Of a stretch of DNA of 40,762 bases, positions 19,046-26,315 are shown one piece after another. A model generated the notes under the pieces. That model worked only from the letters and a program-made list of their open reading frames with translations. It was not told the origin of the DNA and did no database searches. The position numbers were made by a program, and so were the translations under genes. Within the stretch, counting starts at the first letter, position 1. Every line of letters begins with the position of its first letter. The DNA is from Lentisphaerae bacterium RIFOXYA12_64_32 (lineage in GTDB: Bacteria; Verrucomicrobiota; Lentisphaeria; Oligosphaerales; YB12-FULL-65-16), in contig MHBL01000425.1 in the NCBI GenBank assembly GCA_001803235.1, positions 1 to 40,762 of the forward strand, written 5' to 3'.

Positions 19046-19822
19046 ATGCCGAGCGAGAATCTCAAGTATAAGCCGCTTGTAGAGGCGATACTGGAGGTCA
19101 GGTGGGCCGTGCAGCGGACGCCACAGGGCATGGCGTTGGATCCGCACTACAAGTTGCTGCCTGGCCGCCTGTTTGACAGGATTTCGGGCGAGTACCCGGT
19201 GCATGAGGAGTTGCCCACGGCCGGCTTCCCTGATGAGATCATCGGTCAGGTTGTGCAACACAGGTTCCGGGTTGCGTCGAACGCGTGGCCACTGATCCAG
19301 GTTGGTCCGGGCGTTTTCACCGTCAACGAAACAGCCGACTACACGTGGGCTGATTTCCGTGCACGATGTGTGGCAGCGGTGGCCAGTCTGTTCGACGCCT
19401 ACCCCAAGAGGGAGGATCTGAAGGTTCAGCGCTTGATGCTGCGTTACATCGACGCGGAAGATTTTGACCATTCCTCCTTGGACTGCCTTGGCTTCCTGAA
19501 GGAGAAAATGAAGATCGATGTCTCACTTCCAGCCGCCCTGTTTCGTGACGGGGTGGAAAGCAGGCCGGTATCGCTGAACCTCCATACCTCCTTCGCGTCC
19601 CAGTCGCCCAAGGGAACGGTGAATGTGCGCTTCGCAACTGGACAGCGGGAAGGAAAGAGGGTTCTGCTTTGGGAGACGATGGTCCAATCGGCCAGTCCAG
19701 ACGAGTTGCCGGTGATGCCTGACGCGTTCCAATCATGGGTTGATGCTGCCCATGGCATTACCCACAGGTGGTTCATGACCCTGATCGACGGTGAATTGAA
19801 GAGGAAGTACTCCGGTGTATAG
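19046..19822 (+). CDS. TIGR04255 family protein
   Basis: This 258-residue protein fits the sporadically distributed TIGR04255 family, recognised by the opening 'LKYKPLVEAILEVRW', a central 'IQVGPGVFTVNETADYTWADF' region and 'LMLRYIDAEDF'. The family has no proven function but is found scattered in genomic islands. It has no signal peptide or membrane segment. ATG codons at 19028 and 19046 are possible; AAGGAAG shortly before 19046 favours the latter. The downstream gene overlaps by eight bases, so the three genes 19046-20832 form a tight operon. Base and codon use is somewhat less GC-extreme than in the surrounding carbohydrate genes, which fits an acquired cassette. Confidence 0.72.
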   Translation: MPSENLKYKPLVEAILEVRWAVQRTPQGMALDPHYKLLPGRLFDRISGEYPVHEELPTAGFPDEIIGQVVQHRFRVASNAWPLIQVGPGVFTVNETADYTWADFRARCVAAVASLFDAYPKREDLKVQRLMLRYIDAEDFDHSSLDCLGFLKEKMKIDVSLPAALFRDGVESRPVSLNLHTSFASQSPKGTVNVRFATGQREGKRVLLWETMVQSASPDELPVMPDAFQSWVDAAHGITHRWFMTLIDGELKRKYSGV

Positions 19823-20393
19823 AAGTGCCGACTCCGTGCGGGATCTGGTCGTCTCCTCGCAAGAGGGGATTCCCGCCTCCGCGAAATGGGAAGCCGATCT
19901 GTCGGATGATCCCATCGTGTTCACATTCCCCAAGTTCCGGTCCGCCGGAATACCATGGGCGTGGGCGGTCCCTGCCTTGGTCGAACGTCTGGCTGCAGTG
20001 AGTTACTGCTGGCAGGCAGACGACGCCATCGTCGAGCAACTTGCGAGGAGCAATGTGGACGCGGAAGAAGTCAGCGTAGCGCCTGTCATGCCAGCCAACC
20101 TTGCGGTGAGTCCAGAGTTGCTGTCGCAATGCGAGAGGAGTGGTGTACTCCCCTACCTCAACACAGCATTGGCGCTTGTGTCCGAGTGTTTCCTGGACGT
20201 CGCGGGTATGGCGCTTGAGATGCAGGAGGATCCTGAGGTCGACGAGTCCTGGTACTCCCTGTGCGTCAGGGTGCGAGGCGAGAACGAGACGCTTCTCAGA
20301 GCGTTTGACGCCTACACGAGACTGTGGGTGACCCGCGTTCCCTGGCCCCACTCCAACCGTATCCGCCTGTCCCTGGATGTTCTCGAACGTTGA
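19815..20393 (+). CDS. Hypothetical protein, middle gene of the TIGR04255/HEPN operon
   Basis: This is a 192-residue protein I do not recognise. It starts with GTG at 19815, inside the end of the TIGR04255 gene, with AGGAAG at a good distance upstream. There are no signal peptide, membrane segments or clear catalytic motifs. The N-terminal half contains 'IVFTFPKFRSAGIPWAW' and the C-terminal half is predicted mixed alpha/beta. Overlap with the upstream gene and a four-base gap to the downstream one tie it to both. It could be an antitoxin, an adaptor or a sensor; the sequence gives no way to choose. Confidence 0.65.
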   Translation: MYRSADSVRDLVVSSQEGIPASAKWEADLSDDPIVFTFPKFRSAGIPWAWAVPALVERLAAVSYCWQADDAIVEQLARSNVDAEEVSVAPVMPANLAVSPELLSQCERSGVLPYLNTALALVSECFLDVAGMALEMQEDPEVDESWYSLCVRVRGENETLLRAFDAYTRLWVTRVPWPHSNRIRLSLDVLER

Positions 20394-20397
20394 TGCG

Positions 20398-20832
20398 ATG
20401 AAACCAACCGAGTTTCTTTCATTCGCGCAGAAGACGCTGTGTCGGGGACAAGGGCCGGCGGACTCCCGGTCTGCGATAAGTCGGGCCTACTACTCAGCCT
20501 TCCTATACTGTCGCGAGAAGTTGGAGTCACATGGTTTGGCCATTCCCCATAGTGCCAAGGGCCACCAACAGGTCCAAAGCAGTCTGCTGAACTCAGGGAG
20601 CGTCAAGTACCAGGCGATTGGCAGCAAGCTCGGCGCACTCCAGACGAAGCGGATTCATTCGGACTATGAACTGTCAAAGGCCGACGTGGAGAACCTCCCG
20701 ACGGCGAAACTCCACGTGGATCTGGCGGAACAACTCATTGGGGAGATGAGTGACTTCGACTCGGATCCAGACCTGCCCAGTGTTCTGACCGCCATCCGGC
20801 GGCACCAGAGTTCGCCCACCGGTGCCCGGTAG
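20398..20832 (+). CDS. HEPN-like domain protein
   Basis: This 144-residue helical protein shows the pattern of HEPN-type domains: 'SRSAISRAYYSAFLYCREKL' at about residues 23-42, then 'HSAKGHQQVQSSLL', and 'LGALQTKRIHSDYEL' with R85, H87 and Y90. The canonical RX4-6H RNase motif is not evident; R85-X-H87 is a shorter variant, so nuclease activity is uncertain. The start at 20398 follows the previous stop codon by four bases; an overlapping ATG at 20377 would add seven residues. As the last gene of an operon beside a type I restriction locus, it may be the effector of a defence or toxin-antitoxin system. Confidence 0.65.
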   Translation: MKPTEFLSFAQKTLCRGQGPADSRSAISRAYYSAFLYCREKLESHGLAIPHSAKGHQQVQSSLLNSGSVKYQAIGSKLGALQTKRIHSDYELSKADVENLPTAKLHVDLAEQLIGEMSDFDSDPDLPSVLTAIRRHQSSPTGAR

Positions 20833-20907
20833 GGCGGCGATTGGTGTCGACAGGCATGGCAGCGTGGTTTGCCTGCCCTTGGGGCGCCCCGGTGCCACTC
20901 CCCGCCA

Positions 20908-22333
20908 TCATGCTCTCATTTTCTTCCTGCCGCGCCCCGGTGCGGACCCCGCACGCTCGGAACGAATCCGTTCGAGCAGGGCGCTGGCGGGCTCGTAGGT
21001 GCGGCCGTTCTGGCGGGCCAACTCGGCTTCGGTGGGGACCAGTTCGCCACGGAAGGCCCTGGCCAGGATGGCCTGGGTGATCTTCTCGACGCGCGCCGTC
21101 GCCGCCGCCACCCGCGCCTCGATCTTGTCGGCCAGCGCGAACAACGCCTCGACACGACGCATAATCTCGCGCTGCTCGGGGAGAGGAGGGAGCGGGACCG
21201 TGAACGCCTTTACGTCGCCGACATTAAGGTGAGGCGACGCAGTCCCGCCGGTCAGACTGCGAACTTGGTCAAGTATGTGGGAACTGTTAAGCAGATGCAT
21301 CAGATACGGTGACGACATGCACCGGCCCGCACGCAAGAGCATCATGCGTTGTCCCAGGCATGCGCGGAGACCCGCCGGGAACAGACACGCAATGCCAAGA
21401 ATCCCACCTTCGCGGCTGTAGAGCACGTCACCGGGTTGCGGTGTTAGCCGTGCGATCCGGGTCGCGTATGTCTCCTGCGACACGAATCGCACTTCCGTAA
21501 GATCCAAACGCGCCGGCTTGAAGTTCGTCGTACGAAGGCAGACTTCACCGGTCGTCGTCCACTTCGGCGTGGAATGTGGGCAATCGACAATCGCCTTACA
21601 GACTTCCGACACGGATGTCATCCGCCACGTGGACGGCAGTTCACCGCTCGCCCTCTGGTCCGGCTTTCGCCACTCTGCGGTGAGTTCGCCGGAGCAGGCG
21701 GCGGCGAGGACGGACTGGCGGAAGCGTTTGAGGAGGGCCGGGAGTTTGGCCAGGCGCGCCCGGGCCGCGCTCACCCGCGCCAGCAACTCACTCGACCTTC
21801 GCCACAATCCGTTCCTGCTCGGCGAGAGGAGGAAGAGGAATCTCGACCGTCTGGAAGTAGTCAACCGGGACACGTTTCTGCCCCACCGATCCGGTCATGT
21901 TCTCGGCTGCGTCGCGGCGAAACGATTTCTGCCGAACGAAGTGGTACACGTACTCGGCGAGAATTGCCGCGGTTGGCCGCAGGACGTGGAACTCCGTCGA
22001 CTCGAACCCGTATGCGTTCTCCAGGTCCCGCGCGACCGCCGCTTTGCCGTTCTCCATGCAAGGCGTGATTTTGGCCACGATCACGTCGCCATTTCGGAAT
22101 GCTGTGAAGCCCTTGCGGACTTCGCCAAACCTGCGGGTCTGCGGGGCGGTGATGCCGCCGCGGTCCGCGTCGACCGCTGGCATTGGAACGAACGTAACGG
22201 GCAGGTCGTCGGCCAGTTCTCCAGTGCGGGGCTTCGGTGGGTTGAGCGTGCAGACCTCCGGTAGCCGGCAACCCGCCCATCCTTCGGGCAGGGAGGCGGT
22301 GTCGCGATTGGGCGTGTCGGGTCTGTCGCTCAT
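20908..22333 (-). pseudogene. hsdS: Type I restriction specificity subunit, broken by a one-base frameshift
   Basis: HsdS recognises the DNA target of a type I restriction-modification complex through two target-recognition domains separated by conserved helices. The first half (22333 to 21788) holds domain 1 and ends 'PLPPLAEQERIVAKVE', then TGA. The second half continues in the next frame with 'LLARVSAARARLAKLPALLKRFRQ', a second recognition domain and the matching end 'PLPPLPEQREIMRRVEALFALADKIEARV'. Removing the single A at 21790 (a T in the gene) would restore one reading frame of about 474 residues. The break falls in the central spacer helix. It may be a mutation, an assembly error or a switching site; the halves could also act as split HsdS if a TTG restart is used. 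Confidence 0.85.
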
Positions 22334-22358
22334 TGCCGTCTCTGGCATGCGTGCGGGC

Positions 22359-22539
22359 TCAGGTGTCAGTGTTCAGGTGTCAGCAAGAGCCGCTGAAACC
22401 TGACACCCGAAACCTGGCACCTCCATCTGTGTCCATCGGTGTTCATCGGTGGTTCCTCAATCCGGGATCAACCACGGATGAACACCGATCAACGCCGATA
22501 CCGAATAAATTGCCTATTACCAATACCCATTACCCAATG
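22359..22539. repeat. Composite inverted repeats of three unit families between fic and hsdS
   Basis: Three elements stand side by side. First, CAGGTGT-type heptads (22359-22383) face complementary heptads (22392-22422). Second, about 10-base units of the type CATCGGTGTT (22423-22454) face AACACCGATC-type units (22470-22499). Third, a one-armed tract of ATTACCC/AATACCC heptads runs over 22501-22539. The last tract supplies the fic stop codon. Together they fill the whole fic-hsdS gap. Confidence 0.75.
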
Positions 22540-23408
22540 ACGCGCCAGCGGGCGTGCTTGCCGCGACCGGTGCACTGGACCACGCCCGCGGTGCGCAGGT
22601 CCTTGAGAACCTTGCGGATCATGTCCTGGCTGACCTCTGGGCACTGCTTCCGCAGTTCGGTGATGTGAAACGGCTCCCGGAAACGTGCCACGGCTGCCCG
22701 GACCGTCTCCGTCTTTTCTCCCGGCGGCAGCGTCGTGTCGCCATAGCGCCGTTCGAACTCGGCATACAGCTCCTTGAGCGTGAACAGCAGGTAGTTGACG
22801 TGGGGCCACGGGTCGTGCCGGCCTTCGTGCCACCCTACCGAACTCTGCCGGAGTGTCTCGTAGTACCGGTCCTTGCTTTGCTCGATGATGCGTTCGAGAC
22901 TGATATAGCGCCCGGCGGTGAACCCCAGGTGGTAGAGTTGCAGGAGCAGCAGCAGGCGCGAGACCCGGCCGTTGCCGTCGCGAAACGGATGAATGCAGAG
23001 GAAATCGAAGCTTACTGCGGCCCAGACGATGAGCGGCGGGACTTGCCGGTCGCGCAGGAGTTCGGTGGCGAGGCGGCAAAGGCCGGCCATGGCGGCAGGC
23101 GTTTCTTTTGCTGACAGTGGCTTGAACCGCAGCGACACCCGACCGTCGGCGTGCCGCTCGATGATCTCGCCGTCCTTGTCCTTGAGGCACCCGCTGTCCC
23201 AGAGTCCGGGCCTGGCAAGTGCGTGCAGCTTCAGCACGGTCTCGGGTGACAGGGGGATACCGGCCGCCTCGCGGTGGATCCAGGCCAGGGCCGCCTGGTA
23301 GCCGCGCACTTCCTCCTCGTTGCGGTCGTGCAGTCTACTCTTGCCGAAAAGACTTGAACTCGCGCGCCTCGATCTCGGCCAGGGCGAACCGGCGCCAGCG
23401 GTCGCCAC
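22530..23408 (-). CDS. Fic family protein, N-terminally truncated
   Basis: Fic domains transfer AMP or another nucleotide part to target proteins. The catalytic motif HPFRDGNGR is intact at residues 140-148 and a winged-helix DNA-binding-like domain follows at the end ('FHITELRKQCPEVSQDMIRKVLKDL'). Recognisable homology begins only at 'DRNEEEVRGYQAALAWIH'. Relatives carry about 60-100 more residues in front, including the (S/T)xxxE(G/N) helix that blocks the active site; that part is absent. The GTG at 23408 gives an unrelated low-complexity start that overlaps the end of hsdM by 74 bases. The simplest reading is a deletion that removed the 3' end of hsdM and the 5' end of fic. If expressed, this Fic would lack its own inhibitor. 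Confidence 0.8.
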   Translation of the reverse strand: MATAGAGSPWPRSRRASSSLFGKSRLHDRNEEEVRGYQAALAWIHREAAGIPLSPETVLKLHALARPGLWDSGCLKDKDGEIIERHADGRVSLRFKPLSAKETPAAMAGLCRLATELLRDRQVPPLIVWAAVSFDFLCIHPFRDGNGRVSRLLLLLQLYHLGFTAGRYISLERIIEQSKDRYYETLRQSSVGWHEGRHDPWPHVNYLLFTLKELYAEFERRYGDTTLPPGEKTETVRAAVARFREPFHITELRKQCPEVSQDMIRKVLKDLRTAGVVQCTGRGKHARWRVIG

Positions 23409-24672
23409 CGAGCCAGCCCTTGCCGACGGGCGAATCGGTGTCCTTGCGTTTCGCCCGGCCGTTCGGATCGGCGCCGTAGCATTTCTCGAACTCGGCGAAG
23501 TGCTCGGCCGTCAGCGGGCGATCCTTCTTGGTGATGCCCGGCACGTTCGAGCGCGCATCGTAGATCCAAACCTGTTCCGTGGCGTATCCCCGGGTGAAGA
23601 ACACCACATTGGCTTTGACGCCCTGGCTGTAGGGCGTAAACGTGCCGCGCGGCAGGCGCAGGACGGTGTGCAGGTCGCAGTCCTCGCACAGGATCTTGAA
23701 CACCTCGCCGGCCTGATCGGCGAACAGGCAGTTGTCGGGCAGGACCACCGCGGCGCGGCCACCCGGTTTGAGCACGGTCAGGATGTGTTGGACAAAGTTG
23801 AGTTGCTTGTTGCTGGTCTCGACGGTGAAGTCCTCGCGGTTCGGGGCCTGGTTGGCGCCCTTGGTGCCGAACGGCGGATTGGTGAGGACCACGTCGAACC
23901 GGGCGGCGGACGGCGCCTCGTAGATGGTGTCGCCGAGCACGATGGCCGGCTCGATGCCGTGCAGGTACAGGTTCATCAGCGCCAGGCGGCGCGGCCGCTC
24001 GACGAGTTCCTGGCCATGGTAGGCTGACCGTTTGATGCGCCGCGCCAGGTCACGGTCCAGTGCCCCGCCCTGCGTCTGCGCCATGAGCCACTCGTAGGCG
24101 ACGACGAGGAAACCGCCCGTGCCGCAGGCCGGATCGCAGATGGTGAACTCGGCGTGGACCCGCGGGTCAGGCTTCATGCACCGGACGATGGACTGGATGA
24201 GCTTGCGCGGGGTGAAGTACTGGCCGGCGCCTTTCTTGCCCTCGCTGGCGGCCTGTTCGAGCAGTCCTTCGTATGCCTGGGCCTTGACGTCCACGTCGAG
24301 ACTCGTCCACTCGGTCTCGGCGATCAGGTTGATGAGGCGCTTGAGGTTGACCGGGTTGTTGAACCGGTTCTGACTCTTGGCGTAGATGTCGCCGAGGATG
24401 CCGGGCTGTTTGCCGAGGCAGGTCAATACGTAGCCGTAATGCTCGATGAGGGCCGTTCCGGTCTGTTCAGAGAGATGGGGCCAGGAGCAGTCGATTTCGA
24501 CGTCCTTGCCACGGGCGTCTTTGTAGGCGAGCGCGTCGAGTTTGATGCCACGCTCGTCGGCCATCTTGATGAAGAGCAGGTAGGTGATCTGCTCGATGTA
24601 GTCGCCATAGTCCACGCCGTCATGCCGTAGCGTGTGACAGAAGCCCCAGAGTTTGCCGACAATGTCAGTCAT
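23335..24672 (-). CDS. hsdM: Type I restriction-modification methyltransferase subunit, 3' end shortened
   Basis: This 445-residue N6-adenine methyltransferase modifies the DNA target in complex with HsdS. It has the helical HsdM N-terminal domain (residues 5-130), AdoMet motif DPACGTGGF at 180-188 and catalytic NPPF at 265-268. The protein ends 'ALAEIEAREFKSFRQE'. Relatives usually continue for about 40-60 residues after the equivalent of EAREFK, so the tail was probably lost at the junction with fic near 23345. The core enzyme domain is complete. Its start lies 18 bases from the left repeat of the four-helix-bundle element, and the two genes overlap by eight bases. Confidence 0.88.
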   Translation of the reverse strand: MTDIVGKLWGFCHTLRHDGVDYGDYIEQITYLLFIKMADERGIKLDALAYKDARGKDVEIDCSWPHLSEQTGTALIEHYGYVLTCLGKQPGILGDIYAKSQNRFNNPVNLKRLINLIAETEWTSLDVDVKAQAYEGLLEQAASEGKKGAGQYFTPRKLIQSIVRCMKPDPRVHAEFTICDPACGTGGFLVVAYEWLMAQTQGGALDRDLARRIKRSAYHGQELVERPRRLALMNLYLHGIEPAIVLGDTIYEAPSAARFDVVLTNPPFGTKGANQAPNREDFTVETSNKQLNFVQHILTVLKPGGRAAVVLPDNCLFADQAGEVFKILCEDCDLHTVLRLPRGTFTPYSQGVKANVVFFTRGYATEQVWIYDARSNVPGITKKDRPLTAEHFAEFEKCYGADPNGRAKRKDTDSPVGKGWLGGDRWRRFALAEIEAREFKSFRQE

Positions 24673-25174
24673 GAGGAGACCTCGCAGGAGGTGTCAGGTG
24701 TCGGGTGTCAGTGGGTGGGGGCCAACCGGTTTCATGCGTATCCTCCTGGACCTCGTACAGGGTGGAGCTCTCGCGCATTTCCCAACGCTGCTCGGCCGCA
24801 GGGAGCTTGCGCTCCAGGACTTTCTCCAGTCCGTTCAGCATCCGGATACACTCCTTGTATCGAGCGCGGAGAGCGCAGTACTGCGCGTCAGTGACGTACC
24901 CCTTGAGTCTGGCCACATAGAGATGATGGACGCTCTCAGCTGCCTCGCCCCGACTGCGGTTAACGCCTTCGACCTTGTTCCGAACATGCCTGTCGTCGTT
25001 CTTCTCGGCCAATTGCGCTGGAGCACTGTTCGAGGAACGCCGAGCCTGTGCCCCCAGTTCGAAACGTTCCTCCGGCGGCCACTTGTGGCTGACCTCAGAT
25101 ACGTCGATGTGCAGGCGGCACAGTCGCTGGTAGACCACCAAGTCCTCCACGTCCAGGAAGTTCTTCTCCGACAC
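24665..25174 (-). CDS. Four-helix-bundle protein (S23 / 23S rRNA IVS type)
   Basis: This 169-residue protein fits the four-helix-bundle S23 family, first known from intervening sequences in 23S rRNA genes and structurally like the Avd accessory protein of diversity-generating retroelements. Visible signatures are 'FLDVEDLVVYQRLCRLHIDV', 'QARRSSNSAPAQLAEK' and 'RGEAAESVHHLYVARLKGYV'. The GTG at 25174 is preceded by a strong GGAGG at 25182-25186; an upstream ATG at 25261 lies in the repeat arm and is rejected. The true domain ends near residue 125; the tail, including 'TDTRHLTPP', is translated repeat sequence. The gene sits within 22-bp inverted repeats, exactly between hsdR and hsdM, so it came in as a unit. 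Its biochemical job is unknown. Confidence 0.8.
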   Translation of the reverse strand: MSEKNFLDVEDLVVYQRLCRLHIDVSEVSHKWPPEERFELGAQARRSSNSAPAQLAEKNDDRHVRNKVEGVNRSRGEAAESVHHLYVARLKGYVTDAQYCALRARYKECIRMLNGLEKVLERKLPAAEQRWEMRESSTLYEVQEDTHETGWPPPTDTRHLTPPARSPHD

Positions 25175-25269
25175 GCGCGGTCCTCCCTCTGACACGTAAT
25201 TCCAAGTACGTTCCAAGTCCCAGGTGTCCGTGTTCAGGGGCTGACACCTGACACCCGACACCTGACACC
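24690..25269. mobile_element. Putative heptad-repeat element enclosing a four-helix-bundle gene
   Basis: The 22 bases at 24690-24711 are an exact inverted copy of 25248-25269; both are built of GGTGTCA/GGTGTCG heptads. Inside lies the four-helix-bundle gene and, at the right end, a further opposite arm (25221-25240). The 580-bp unit is placed between the hsdR stop (25276) and the hsdM start (24672). No transposase is present. Empty elements of the same unit type occur at 3117 and 22359. Mobility is an inference from this layout. Confidence 0.6.
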
Positions 25270-25275
25270 TTACTC

Positions 25276-26217
25276 TTATGCCGCCACCGCCTCATTCATC
25301 TCGCGCAGCAGGTGTGCGAGGTCACCGTTGAAGGCCCGGTCTGCCGCGGTCCAGCCACCGGCGCGCTCGAGTACCGGGGAGACGGCGAAGTCGTCGCGGT
25401 CGACCGAGAGGTTGGCCACCAGGTGTTCGCGGATACCGATGGCCGCGATCCTCTCCGGGTTCTCACGGACGAAGGTGGCGAACTGCGCCAGGTAGTCGCC
25501 CGGCTTGACCAGGTACCCGCCGGCTTCGCGGAGGAACGTCTCGGTGGTGACTGTATCGGTGGTCTCGTCGGCCACGAGGAATGGCCGTGGCGGGCGCGGG
25601 TAGTTCACGAGCAAGTCGAGGAGCCGTGGGTCCCGCAGGAGCGCCATGGTCGCGGTGAAGTCGTGCGCCAGACGGTCGGGCAGCGCGCGTGCAAACACCG
25701 CAACGTCGCCGTCCGGCATGAACGGGCGGAACAGGTTGCGCGCCTCGCCAGACATCTCCTTGTCGATGCGCTGCAGCCGTTTGACCAGGCAGCGGGTGTT
25801 GTACGCCCGGTCGCGGTTGTTCCAGATGTCCTCGATGATCTCGGCGATGGTGCGGCTCGGGCCGACCGGGAGGCTGGCCGTGATCGCGGTCGCCTGCTGG
25901 AAGCGCCGCAGCAGTGTGCCGGCGAAACAGTCGAACACGGTGAAATGCGACTTGTCCGGGTACTTCTCGCCCAGCCGCGTGCCACGGCCCAGCATCTGCT
26001 CGAACAGGATTCGTGACTGAACCGGCCGCAGGAACACGATGACCTCCAGATCCGGGATGTCCACACCGGTCGACATGAGGTCCACGGACACGGCGATACC
26101 GGGCTCGCGGCGATTGCGGAATTCGCGAATGCGCTGGAGTGGCCGGTCGACGCGGCCGGTGATCTTCTTCTCCGTGACCTGACCGATTCTGTTCCCGGAA
26201 GTTGTCCCCTCGTACAT
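25276..26217 (-). pseudogene. hsdR: Type I restriction endonuclease subunit, C-terminal fragment
   Basis: HsdR is the ATP-driven translocase and nuclease of the type I complex, usually about 800-1100 residues. Only about 300 residues remain: helicase motifs V-VI ('DLMSTGVDIPDLE', 'QMLGRGTRL') and the EcoEI-type C-terminal domain ('FRPFMPDGDVAVFARALP' onward). Homology begins near 26178. The nuclease domain, ATP-binding motifs and start codon are gone; upstream sequence is a short gap and then the beta-helix gene. With no nuclease domain, restriction by this locus is lost. An ATG at 26217 could start a fragment but there is no reason to expect function. Confidence 0.87.
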
Positions 26218-26315
26218 CTCCAAACGGAATCTAGTGTAGCAGGCCACGCCGTGAATGCCAGTTGGCGCCAGTGTGGGGGACGGTCGCTGCTGTGGGCCTG
26301 CTTCTCCTGCCGCCC

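Noticed and set aside
21780..21800. Programmed ribosomal frameshift in hsdS
   Set aside because: No slippery run or downstream pseudoknot is evident; a plain one-base insertion in a decaying locus is simpler.
24665..25174. Avd protein of a diversity-generating retroelement
   Set aside because: The fold is similar, but there is no reverse transcriptase and no template/variable repeat pair in the window.
22359..25269. CRISPR-like array
   Set aside because: Units of 7-10 bases are contiguous with no spacers and are arranged in opposed arms; no cas genes are present.
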